This document shows positions 8,153-14,741 of a stretch of 24,190 bases of DNA, piece after piece. Origin of the DNA: Kouleothrix aurantiaca (GTDB lineage: Bacteria > Chloroflexota > Chloroflexia > Chloroflexales > Roseiflexaceae); NCBI GenBank assembly GCA_001399705.1, contig LJCR01000003.1, positions 1-24,190 of the forward strand, in the 5' to 3' direction. A program made the position numbers and the translations under genes. Under the pieces are notes generated by a model. It ran no database searches and was not told where the DNA came from. It worked only from the letters and a program-made list of their open reading frames with translations. Within the stretch, counting starts at the first letter, position 1. Every line of letters begins with the position of its first letter.

Positions 8153-9916
8153 CTAGGTAGCTTCATCGAGTGCGAACGATAAGAAAGGTGCTTCGCATGC
8201 CATTCTGCCCGCAGAATGGGGATATCTCTTAACTCCGTTCCCATTGCTCCCATTGGGTTCCACTGGCTTCGGCCCTGAGTCCGGTCCCTGCCCATCTGGT
8301 GTATCATCCTCAAGAGCAAGCGGTGTATCTATTCCCCACCAGTGCAAGGTAGCCTTCGGTTTTCCCGCATCGCCATGAACACTCACTGTAACGTTAAGCG
8401 CGTCAATCACCCTGCGCTTCTTCTCGACGGTATCGGCATTTTGTAAGCCTTCCCGAACCTGGTCTCGGTACTCCCAGAATATTACAAGTGACTCGTCATC
8501 GGGAACGGGTAAGAGCGTTGAACTTAAAACCCTGACCTTCTCGACACCTTCCGCAATGGCCTCGTCCAAGCGAGCCAAGACGTTGTGTAGCGCCGTCTTC
8601 GCGCTCGTTGCTTCCTTTGGCAGACTGGCCATCTCTAACCACAGATTTTCCTGCTTGGTGCGCTGGTCGGCAAGAGTGTGCTCCAGATCGGCAATCTTAG
8701 CCTCTGTTGCCGCGTTCTCGCGTCGGCGCTCTGCTTGTGCTTCTTGGAAGCTTGCTAGAATTGCATCAGGGTTCTCGTAAAGTGCCTCGACAAAGCGCCA
8801 GACCGCGTTATCCAGCTTATCTCGGGGAACCGATGGTAACGGGCATCGTTCCTCTTTTGCTAGATAGCTAAGGATGCTCTTTGAACAGATATAATAGGCA
8901 AAAGGACGCCCTTTTGAGCTGCGCATCGAGGGGGTGACAATATTATTTCCGGGTCGCCCTCGATTGGCGCAATGCTCACATCGTATGATGCCGGCCATAA
9001 GGAAGGTTTGCCGATACGCTCCACCGTCACGAAGTACCGAGACATGACCGGCAAGAGCTTCTTGCGCTGCATCAAAGAGAGCGCGGTCAACAATCGCAGG
9101 CAGGGGAACGGGTATCCATTTCTCGCGGGGATTGTACTGGAGATCTTTGCCGTGCGTTCCGGTCGTGCGATTTAGCCAAAGTGTGCCGGCATACGCTTCA
9201 TTCTTTAAGATGCGGTGAAGGATTTTTGGTGTCCAGATGCCGTAATCTTTTCGTTTGCCCTTCTGCATATTAGCTGCTTGGGATGGGGTAGGAACACCCT
9301 CTTTCGTAAGGTCACGGGCAATAGCAAGGATTGCGCACCCATCAGCTACTTCTTTGAAGATGCGGCGGATAGTGACCGCTGCCTCCTCGACAATATGATA
9401 GCGGGTCTCCTTGCGGTCTCCGCTTTTAACATAGCCGTAGAGAGTCGGACCCTGGCCCGGCTTGATACCGTCTTGAACCAAGGCTCGCCGCCCGTTTTTC
9501 ATGACTTCCTTGGCTTTGGTACCCCAATATTGATTGCCCACTGCCTCCATGAGCATAATAAACTCGCCCTCGGGGGAGTCATAATCAACCCGGCCACGAC
9601 TGACAAAATGCAGGTTAACCCGATAGCGCCGCAGTAATTCACTGCTTATCCGGCCGACCACGAAAACGGTACGTGCAAGCCGGTCTCCCGAGAGGCAGAC
9701 GAGGGTATCAGCCTCTTTCTTGGCGATCATCTCGCGGACTTTGTCAAAGCCGGGGCGCTCGAACTCATAGCCGGTGTAGTCATCACGTATTTCCGCAACG
9801 ACCGTAAACCCCTGCACCCGCGCGTACTCAGCACAGCGGCGAATCTGGTCATCAGGTGATGACCCTTTGTTCTGTTCGTCCGAAGAAACCCTGGCATAAA
9901 GAATAGCTCGTGTCAT
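8153..9916 (-). CDS. Large serine recombinase / integrase (587 aa)
   Basis: Site-specific recombinase of the large serine family, which cuts DNA through a 5' phosphoserine and integrates or excises phages and islands. The catalytic domain starts at once: YARVSSDEQ with nucleophile S11, and GDRLAR further on. The recombinase domain follows (LYGYVKSGDRK through TLWLNRTTGTHGK), then a zinc ribbon (CEHC ... C ... C), then a coiled coil rich in Glu, Arg and Lys (about EAQAERRRENAATEAKIADL) and a C-terminal tail. The frame is open to 9961, but the ATG at 9916 has GGAGGGAA upstream and begins the domain. Its start overlaps a small basic ORF by 4 bases. The last 25 or so residues after GNGV look atypical and contain a strong hairpin in the DNA. 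Its 3' end faces the chromosome. Confidence 0.95.
   Translation of the reverse strand: MTRAILYARVSSDEQNKGSSPDDQIRRCAEYARVQGFTVVAEIRDDYTGYEFERPGFDKVREMIAKKEADTLVCLSGDRLARTVFVVGRISSELLRRYRVNLHFVSRGRVDYDSPEGEFIMLMEAVGNQYWGTKAKEVMKNGRRALVQDGIKPGQGPTLYGYVKSGDRKETRYHIVEEAAVTIRRIFKEVADGCAILAIARDLTKEGVPTPSQAANMQKGKRKDYGIWTPKILHRILKNEAYAGTLWLNRTTGTHGKDLQYNPREKWIPVPLPAIVDRALFDAAQEALAGHVSVLRDGGAYRQTFLMAGIIRCEHCANRGRPGNNIVTPSMRSSKGRPFAYYICSKSILSYLAKEERCPLPSVPRDKLDNAVWRFVEALYENPDAILASFQEAQAERRRENAATEAKIADLEHTLADQRTKQENLWLEMASLPKEATSAKTALHNVLARLDEAIAEGVEKVRVLSSTLLPVPDDESLVIFWEYRDQVREGLQNADTVEKKRRVIDALNVTVSVHGDAGKPKATLHWWGIDTPLALEDDTPDGQGPDSGPKPVEPNGSNGNGVKRYPHSAGRMACEAPFLSFALDEAT
8200..8219. repeat. Perfect inverted repeat inside the serine recombinase 3' end
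   Basis: CCATTCTGC and its exact complement GCAGAATGG are separated by two C residues. It lies about 50 bp before the stop codon of the recombinase. There is no T-run on either strand, so it is not a simple terminator. The geometry (inverted repeat around a 2-bp centre) resembles a serine integrase crossover site, but nothing in the sequence proves this. Confidence 0.4.
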
Positions 9917-10062
9917 GAGGTTCCCTCCATAGATGCACGCATTAGACGTATCGTGCGACACTGTAGTTGCTTATAACGAATGGCTTTTCGTCTCCTGATG
10001 AGGGTAAAAGAGCGTAGCGCCGGCGCCATACAGGTTTTTCGCCGCGAACGCTTTTTAGCCAT
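9913..10062 (-). CDS. Small highly basic protein overlapping recombinase start (49 aa)
   Basis: A 49-residue frame from an ATG at 10062, with 16 Lys or Arg residues and a single Glu (start MAKKRSRRKTC). Its TGA overlaps the ATG of the serine recombinase as ATGA, the arrangement of translationally coupled genes, and the recombinase ribosome binding site lies inside it. The frame is open further upstream to 10206. The ribosome binding site at 10062 is weak (AAGAGA, distant). The composition suggests nucleic acid binding. Many serine integrases work with a small basic directionality factor, but this ORF has no recognisable homology to one. It could also be a spurious frame. Confidence 0.4.
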   Translation of the reverse strand: MAKKRSRRKTCMAPALRSFTLIRRRKAIRYKQLQCRTIRLMRASMEGTS

Positions 10063-10194
10063 AGTGGGGAGTCTCTTGAAGATGGGCGGCGAAAGCCGTG
10101 ACGCGAAGTCCCGCTTATGCGGGATCTGAGCGGCATACTCACCCTTCTCAAGAGGGGGACCCGCTATGGTAGCGTTAAGCGAAAGCGAAAAACC

Positions 10195-10224
10195 AAAAAA
10201 AGCCAAGCGAAGCGACAGTGCTTC
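10195..10224 (-). terminator. Hairpin plus T-tract after the membrane cassette
   Basis: Read on the minus strand, GAAGC and GCTTC form a 5-bp stem directly after the stop of the gene ending at 10225, followed after a few bases by seven T residues. This is a plausible, if weak, intrinsic terminator for the two-gene membrane cassette. Confidence 0.5.
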
Positions 10225-10833
10225 TTATCGTGTCGCCGTCGCCTTGAGTGCCTGTGCTGTAGCTTGTCCATTGGTGTTGACCTCAGCCATTGCAGCATCA
10301 GCCAGCGCGTCTGCACCTGCTTGTGTTGATGCACATTGATAGACACGCCCATACAGCGAACTTCGCTCGGCACAGAATGTGAGCACTGGTGGCAGCATCG
10401 GAGGCGGCGGAGGAAGCGGAGTTGGTAACGGCACTGCATCTGTCGGCACTTCCGTTGCGGGCGGCGTGGCCGTTGGTTCTGAGCTCGGCGATGGGGTGCT
10501 GGTTGCACTCGCTGTGGGAGTCGCTGTCCGTGTTGTGGTCGCCACATGTGCGGGCGCTACCTTTGGCGCTGGCTGTGTTCTACCTGCTAAGAGGACAAGC
10601 GCAATCGCCCAGGCCGCAACAACAACAGACCCGACAACAATCCGCAGGAGTGATGGCGGCTGTGGATCTGGCTTAGGCTTAGCGGTAGCCTGTGGCGCTG
10701 CCTCAGCACTCGTTGCCGCTCCCACTGCCTTCATTGAGGCGTCAAGTGTGGCCTGAACAGGGTCAGGTTCGTTCTCATCCCGAAGGCCAATGATTTTTCC
10801 GGCCAAGTCGCGGATTGGTATTGAACGGCTCAT
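10225..10833 (-). CDS. Membrane-anchored protein with Thr/Pro-rich linker (202 aa)
   Basis: No family is recognised. The layout from the N-terminus is: a polar cytoplasmic segment of about 65 residues, one hydrophobic helix at about residues 62-82 (IVVGSVVVAAWAIALVLLAG), a Thr/Ser/Pro-rich stretch of about 60 residues that includes a run of six prolines, and a small C-terminal domain with two cysteines (TFCAE and VYQCAS) that could form a disulfide outside the cell. Thr/Pro linkers of this kind are common in Chloroflexota surface proteins. The start ATG follows the stop of the upstream gene by only 2 bp, with GTGAGG overlapping that stop, so the two are cotranscribed and probably coupled. Confidence 0.72.
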   Translation of the reverse strand: MSRSIPIRDLAGKIIGLRDENEPDPVQATLDASMKAVGAATSAEAAPQATAKPKPDPQPPSLLRIVVGSVVVAAWAIALVLLAGRTQPAPKVAPAHVATTTRTATPTASATSTPSPSSEPTATPPATEVPTDAVPLPTPLPPPPPMLPPVLTFCAERSSLYGRVYQCASTQAGADALADAAMAEVNTNGQATAQALKATATR

Positions 10834-10835
10834 AG

Positions 10836-11939
10836 CTACCTCACTTCAGTGAACCGGTAGTGCCATTTTGGGTCATCAACCGACACAACAAGCCCCACTG
10901 CCTTCCACTCCCTGATGCGCTCCGAGGCTTCGCTGTGTTGGCATGAAAGGGCCGTCTCAAGGTCTCGGCGCATCCAGGCCCCATCGCCTAGGACATTGCG
11001 GGCGGCGATATAGTTCTGCCGAGCAGGGGTAGAGAGGCGCGCAAGAGTTGAGTGGTTACCTGCTTCAACTCCTGCTTTTACATTGGCTCTTGACTCCACT
11101 GTTTCACGCTCAAGACGGGGCAAAGCAGCTTGTGACAGGTCGGGTATTTCGTTATATGCTGCGACAAGCTGATTAACCGTACCTCGATAGCGTTCCTCAA
11201 TCTCAGGCTCACTCTCAAGCCCAAGCCTAAGCTCCGCGTTGTACATGGCGCTATAGCCCTGCGCCACCTGATAGAGTGCCTGGTGCGTAAGCTTCTCAGA
11301 GGTCATGAGAAGCCCTCCAAGCTCTGGAATACGAGACACCGCGCTACCAGCTAGTTCCGCGTTGAGAATGGCCCGTGCGCGGGCAATCATCGCCTTGTAC
11401 GACAAATCTTCAAGCTGTTGCATCCGCTCGATTTTCCTCACCTCCCGCGCTTGGTGGATTTGGATAAGCCATCGCTCGGGCGTTACGACCGTCCAGGCAA
11501 GGGAGGGAACAAGGATGAAGCCGATCAGACAAAAGACAGTGACCGGGCCTGCAAGGCCGTTATCGGCAACAACCGTTTGACTTGCCCACCACGAACCAAT
11601 CCAGAGCCTGGCGTACCACGTCATGTAGAGCGCAGCTCCGAGTATGAACCAGAAGCCGACGGTGCCCCACTGGGTTTTTTGAAGAAGCTGGCCAGCTGGT
11701 GTTGTTGGAACAAGGATTGACCAGAAAAGCGGAATGATAAGCGCACTCATGACGGTAAGTGCGAGGGCAACAAACGTTTGGGGCGCAAGCTGTGGAAGGG
11801 GAGGGGCTATTAGGCTGAAGTACAGGACACCCCAAAACAGTAAGGATGCACCTATACAGAAGAGCGCAATCCAGTCGAGGATGCTCATGGATGTAGTCCG
11901 CCGGCGCGTATCACTCCAGTTTGGGACCTGCGACACCAT
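10836..11939 (-). CDS. Four-helix membrane protein with cytoplasmic domain (367 aa)
   Basis: No family is recognised. The N-terminal 160 residues hold about four membrane helices (LDWIALFCIGASLLFWGVLY, FVALALTVMSALIIPLFW, TVGFWFILGAALYMTWY, VTVFCLIGFILVPSLAWTVV). The remaining 200 residues are soluble, begin with a charged coiled-coil-like segment (AREVRKIERMQQLEDLSYKA) and should lie in the cytoplasm. The frame is open to 11951; I prefer the ATG at 11939, or the GTG at 11936, because GGAGAGG lies between the upstream ATG and these. It is first in a two-gene operon and divergent from the XRE regulator, whose operator-like repeats lie in the shared promoter region. Confidence 0.75.
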   Translation of the reverse strand: MVSQVPNWSDTRRRTTSMSILDWIALFCIGASLLFWGVLYFSLIAPPLPQLAPQTFVALALTVMSALIIPLFWSILVPTTPAGQLLQKTQWGTVGFWFILGAALYMTWYARLWIGSWWASQTVVADNGLAGPVTVFCLIGFILVPSLAWTVVTPERWLIQIHQAREVRKIERMQQLEDLSYKAMIARARAILNAELAGSAVSRIPELGGLLMTSEKLTHQALYQVAQGYSAMYNAELRLGLESEPEIEERYRGTVNQLVAAYNEIPDLSQAALPRLERETVESRANVKAGVEAGNHSTLARLSTPARQNYIAARNVLGDGAWMRRDLETALSCQHSEASERIREWKAVGLVVSVDDPKWHYRFTEVR

Positions 11940-11971
11940 ATGCCTCTCCATTCACATTAACAGAGTTTCAC

Positions 11972-11995
11972 TAGTGAGGTCTTATTAGCAGTCAA
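11972..11995 (-). promoter_or_regulatory. Promoter of the membrane cassette with operator-like repeat
   Basis: On the minus strand TTGACT (11990-11995) fits a -35 box, and TAGTGA 16 bp downstream is a poor -10. Between and over these lies TAGTGAGGTCTTATTAG (11972-11988). The same TAGTGAGG octamer recurs 56 bp away at 12028 beside the promoter of the divergent XRE gene. The perfect palindrome TCACTAGTGA overlaps the octamer. The placement suggests repression by the XRE protein. Confidence 0.45.
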
Positions 11996-12027
11996 TTCTA
12001 CCACGACTTGTAGAGAAGATCAACTAA

Positions 12028-12069
12028 TAGTGAGGCTTCGCTAATGAGCGTTTGGTATTATGCTAAGAT
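12028..12069 (+). promoter_or_regulatory. Promoter and operator-like repeat of the XRE regulator
   Basis: TAGTGAGGCTTCGCTAA (12028-12044) is the second copy of the repeat seen at 11972, here an imperfect dyad with half-sites TAGTGA and TCGCTA. It lies where a -35 would be for an extended -10 box TGC-TAAGAT (12061-12069). Transcription would begin at about 12076, next to the ATG at 12077, which implies a leaderless mRNA and autorepression. Confidence 0.5.
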
Positions 12070-12076
12070 TGGGTTT

Positions 12077-12310
12077 ATGAGTGTGCGACTTCGTGTGCGT
12101 GAACTAGCGGAAGAACGTGGCTTAAACCTTGCGACATTTCAACGCGAGGCTAAGCTTGGTGTATCTACGGCACGCCGGTTGTGGCACAACACGAGTGATG
12201 GCAATCCAAAGGGGCCGCCTCTGCGAAGGCTAGACTACGATTCACTAGAGCTTCTGTGTCGCTTTTTCAAGGTTACCCCCAGCGAGTTGATTGAAATCTC
12301 AGACGACTAG
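12077..12310 (+). CDS. XRE/Cro-C1 family transcriptional regulator (77 aa)
   Basis: A compact helix-turn-helix DNA-binding protein. Helix 1 is RVRELAEERG, followed by NLATFQREAKLG and the recognition helix STARRLWHN, then the family-typical end SLELLCRFFKVTPSELIE. The frame is open to 12044, but I chose the internal ATG at 12077: the conserved domain starts there, and an extended -10 box lies 8 bp before it, so the longer start would be upstream of the transcript. It is divergent from the membrane cassette and very likely controls it and itself through the two TAGTGAGG repeats. Its stop lies 1 bp from the stop of the convergent gene. Confidence 0.88.
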   Translation: MSVRLRVRELAEERGLNLATFQREAKLGVSTARRLWHNTSDGNPKGPPLRRLDYDSLELLCRFFKVTPSELIEISDD

Positions 12311-12311
12311 G

Positions 12312-12695
12312 TTAGCGCACACGCCGACGTAGGTATCTACGCTCGACCCACGGTCCTTTCCCTGACTGCTCTAGGCGGCGCGCGTTAAATGCCGCCCAGA
12401 CATCTTCTGGTAGCTCTACAGCCTCGCCGGAAGCGAGGGCCTGGTCTATGCGTTCCCTGAGTGGCTCTAGTGGTTGTTGTCCCAAAACCAGAACGTACCA
12501 GTCCATAGCGGGTAAGAGGGCTGTGCGGTACAACGAAAGATCACACTGCTCGGTATGGATAATATCGCGGGTGGTCTCGTAGGAGGTGTTTGAGGTCGGT
12601 TCATCGGGGAAGCGAGCAGCCTTACGGTACTCTGGTAGCTGCTCTCGTTGCTCTTTTGGACGGTCTGGATCTCTTCCACGGTGGCGCTCGGACAT
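12312..12695 (-). CDS. Hypothetical protein (127 aa)
   Basis: No family is recognised. The N-terminal 35 residues are highly charged and rich in Arg, Glu and Pro (MSERHRGRDPDRPKEQREQL). The rest contains a hydrophobic patch (AMDWYVLVLG), a helix (EPLRERIDQALASGEAVELP) and a basic C-terminus (RRYLRRRVR). The frame is open to 12788, but the ATG at 12695 has AGGA upstream. A TATACT box at 12704-12709 would put the transcript start within a few bases of this ATG, so its leader would be very short. It could bind nucleic acid, judging only by charge. It converges on the XRE gene. Confidence 0.55.
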   Translation of the reverse strand: MSERHRGRDPDRPKEQREQLPEYRKAARFPDEPTSNTSYETTRDIIHTEQCDLSLYRTALLPAMDWYVLVLGQQPLEPLRERIDQALASGEAVELPEDVWAAFNARRLEQSGKGPWVERRYLRRRVR

Positions 12696-12815
12696 ACTTC
12701 CTGAGTATATCACCCCTTCGCCAGGCTGCCCACAGCGGGCGTTATGGGCGGCGAATAAGGGTTTATGGTAAACTTGGTCAAGAAGCACAAACCGTACTAA
12801 GTAGCGGAGATCCTA

Positions 12816-13031
12816 ATGCAATGCCCTCGGTGCAAGAGAGATGTTATTTATGTTCTCGATTGGGGTAAGGGTGGCAAGCTGTTTGTCCACTATGAGTTTA
12901 TCGAGAACGGGATGCCTGCTAAGCATGCTTGCCACGTCTGGGCAGAGGAGTTAGAAAACGGCTTACGATGGGAGCATGACCTCCGGGAAACTGACCCATT
13001 ACCTGGACCAACCGACAACAGGAAGAATTAG
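12816..13031 (+). CDS. Small CxxC protein (71 aa), hypothetical
   Basis: Starts MQCPRCKRDVIYVLDWGKGG, with one CxxC knuckle at residues 3-6 and a further His/Cys cluster HACHVW near residues 37-42. Together these could bind one zinc ion. The C-terminus is acidic and then Pro-rich. GGAG lies 7-8 bases upstream of the ATG. It points in the same direction as the methyltransferase operon, which starts 275 bp downstream, but the AT-rich gap makes a separate promoter likely. No family is recognised, and the function is unknown. Confidence 0.55.
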   Translation: MQCPRCKRDVIYVLDWGKGGKLFVHYEFIENGMPAKHACHVWAEELENGLRWEHDLRETDPLPGPTDNRKN

Positions 13032-13306
13032 GCACATGACGTCTGCATATTGCACTTGCTAAGGCAGCAGGTGCTTCGACATGCCTAACACCGTATCTGA
13101 GCCTGGCCGTTTGGCGTTAAATTAGGTGAAGCTGGTAAGACATGCAACCGAGCATTACAGAATATAGCTACTATCACGCTTAGTATTCAATATAGTGCAC
13201 CCTAAATTTCAGAGAACAGTCACACTAAAAAATAGTAGTAATTTTGTCTATGTGAGACAGGGTATATCAGTGTACACAACGTTCAGGAGAACACGGAGGC
13301 GAGTGG
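13032..13306 (+). promoter_or_regulatory. AT-rich upstream region of the modification-restriction operon
   Basis: Gene-free. It holds -10-like boxes TATAGT (13191-13196) and TATATC (13263-13268) without good -35 partners. Two small dyads lie close to the operon start: TGTCT-N5-AGACA (13245-13259) and GTGTACAC (13270-13277). GGAGG at 13295-13299 serves the GTG start at 13307. The dyads are candidate binding sites for a regulator, possibly the methyltransferase itself. Confidence 0.4.
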
Positions 13307-14728
13307 GTGTCGTTAAAGTTTATCGACCTGTTTGCTGGAATGGGTGGGTTTCACCGCGCGCTTTCTCGACTAGGCTTCGAATGTGTTTTTGCCTCAGAGA
13401 TTGACCCCACTCTTCGCGAGGTCTACACGCGTAATTTTGAAGGCTCTATTGAATACGTTTATGGCGATATTCGTGAGAACAAAGACAATATACCTTCGCA
13501 TGATATTCTTTGCGCTGGATTTCCTTGCCAGCCGTTTTCAAAATCTGGTTCACGGCAGGGCGTTCTGGATCAAACGCGTGGAACTTTATTCCACGAAATT
13601 ATTGACGTCTTAAAACGTCACAAGCCGCAATACGTCCTCCTTGAAAACGTAGGCAACTTTGAGCGCCACGACGAAGGAGAGACCTGGAAGATTGTCCGAG
13701 AGAGTTTGGAGAAGCTTGGATATACTGTTCTTGGTACCGAGCATATCAGTAGTGGGGGACCGGGTCTTCTGTCCCCACACCATTTTGGCTACCCGCATTC
13801 GCGGGAGCGTTTCTTCATTGTCGCCAAATTAGGAGGTCTACCAAAAAGGCCGTTCCCTACACCGGACAGACATCACAAGACAAGTCTAGCTTCAATCGCC
13901 CAAGATAATGAGGAGCTTTCAGAGCGAGATAGGGCAGAGACTACGCTCAGTGAAGGGCATCGCAGGTGCATCGAGCATTGGAACAGATTTCTTGAGTATA
14001 TTCCTCAAGATGCAGCACTGCCTTCATTCCCTATATGGGGAGATGAACTAGACGCCACATACCCGTTTGAGAATTCAACTCCGTTTAAGTCAAATAGTCA
14101 GACATTGCGCAAGTCTCTCAACGGTCATGTTGGCAAAGCAACTATGACTCGGGAAGAGATGTTAAAGCTGTTGCCTAGTTATGCGCAAACAAAGGTTATC
14201 CATTTCCCAAAATGGAAAATCGACTTCATAAGGCAAAATCGGGAGTGGTTCAAAAAGCACAGAGAGCATCTTCCACAAGAGTGGATTAACCAATTACGTG
14301 ACTTCCCGGCATCACTGAGAAAGCTAGAGTGGAATTGCCAGGGTGAGCCGCGCGATATATGGGAGTATGTGCTCCAATTTCGACCGTCAGGGTTGCGAGT
14401 AAAGCGATATACCAGCTCGCCAGCACTGGTGGCGATGACAACTACCCAGATTCCAATTCTCGGCCCGAAGCGTCGCTTCTTAACTCGCGTTGAAGGACTG
14501 CTCCTACAAGGATTTCCCCGTACCCATCTCCTTCCTGAGTCACATGAGGCAGCATTCAGGGCTCTTGGCAATGCGGTGCATGTGGATGTAGTAGAGCGAA
14601 TAGCGCGAACCTTTATTTTAGAAGAAGACCAAAACCTTGACATTGCAGCGACAGAATACAAGCAAGTCTCATTTGATGGCCTGGATGATGAGGAAATAGC
14701 CTCGGCGGCCTCACCTACTCACTGCTAA
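13307..14728 (+). CDS. C5-cytosine DNA methyltransferase (473 aa)
   Basis: Transfers a methyl group from S-adenosylmethionine to carbon 5 of cytosine in DNA. Motif I is FAGMGGF at residues 9-15, motif IV GFPCQPFS with nucleophile C74, motif VI ENV at 113-115, motif VIII the SRERFF segment after PHHFGYPH, and motif X GNAVHVDVVERIA near residue 425. Between motifs VIII and IX is a long variable region of about 200 residues that should hold target recognition. The GTG start at 13307 has GGAGG at 7-bp spacing and begins directly in the conserved fold. It is first in the four-gene operon, where it would protect host DNA. The recognition sequence cannot be read from the protein. Confidence 0.95.
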   Translation: MSLKFIDLFAGMGGFHRALSRLGFECVFASEIDPTLREVYTRNFEGSIEYVYGDIRENKDNIPSHDILCAGFPCQPFSKSGSRQGVLDQTRGTLFHEIIDVLKRHKPQYVLLENVGNFERHDEGETWKIVRESLEKLGYTVLGTEHISSGGPGLLSPHHFGYPHSRERFFIVAKLGGLPKRPFPTPDRHHKTSLASIAQDNEELSERDRAETTLSEGHRRCIEHWNRFLEYIPQDAALPSFPIWGDELDATYPFENSTPFKSNSQTLRKSLNGHVGKATMTREEMLKLLPSYAQTKVIHFPKWKIDFIRQNREWFKKHREHLPQEWINQLRDFPASLRKLEWNCQGEPRDIWEYVLQFRPSGLRVKRYTSSPALVAMTTTQIPILGPKRRFLTRVEGLLLQGFPRTHLLPESHEAAFRALGNAVHVDVVERIARTFILEEDQNLDIAATEYKQVSFDGLDDEEIASAASPTHC

Positions 14729-14741
14729 GAAGGGCCAGCTT

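Noticed and set aside
10379..10756. Gly/Val-rich plus-strand frame opposite the Thr/Pro-linker gene
   Set aside because: It is the reverse-strand reading of the Thr/Pro repeats; the minus-strand frame has a clean membrane helix and a coupled start.
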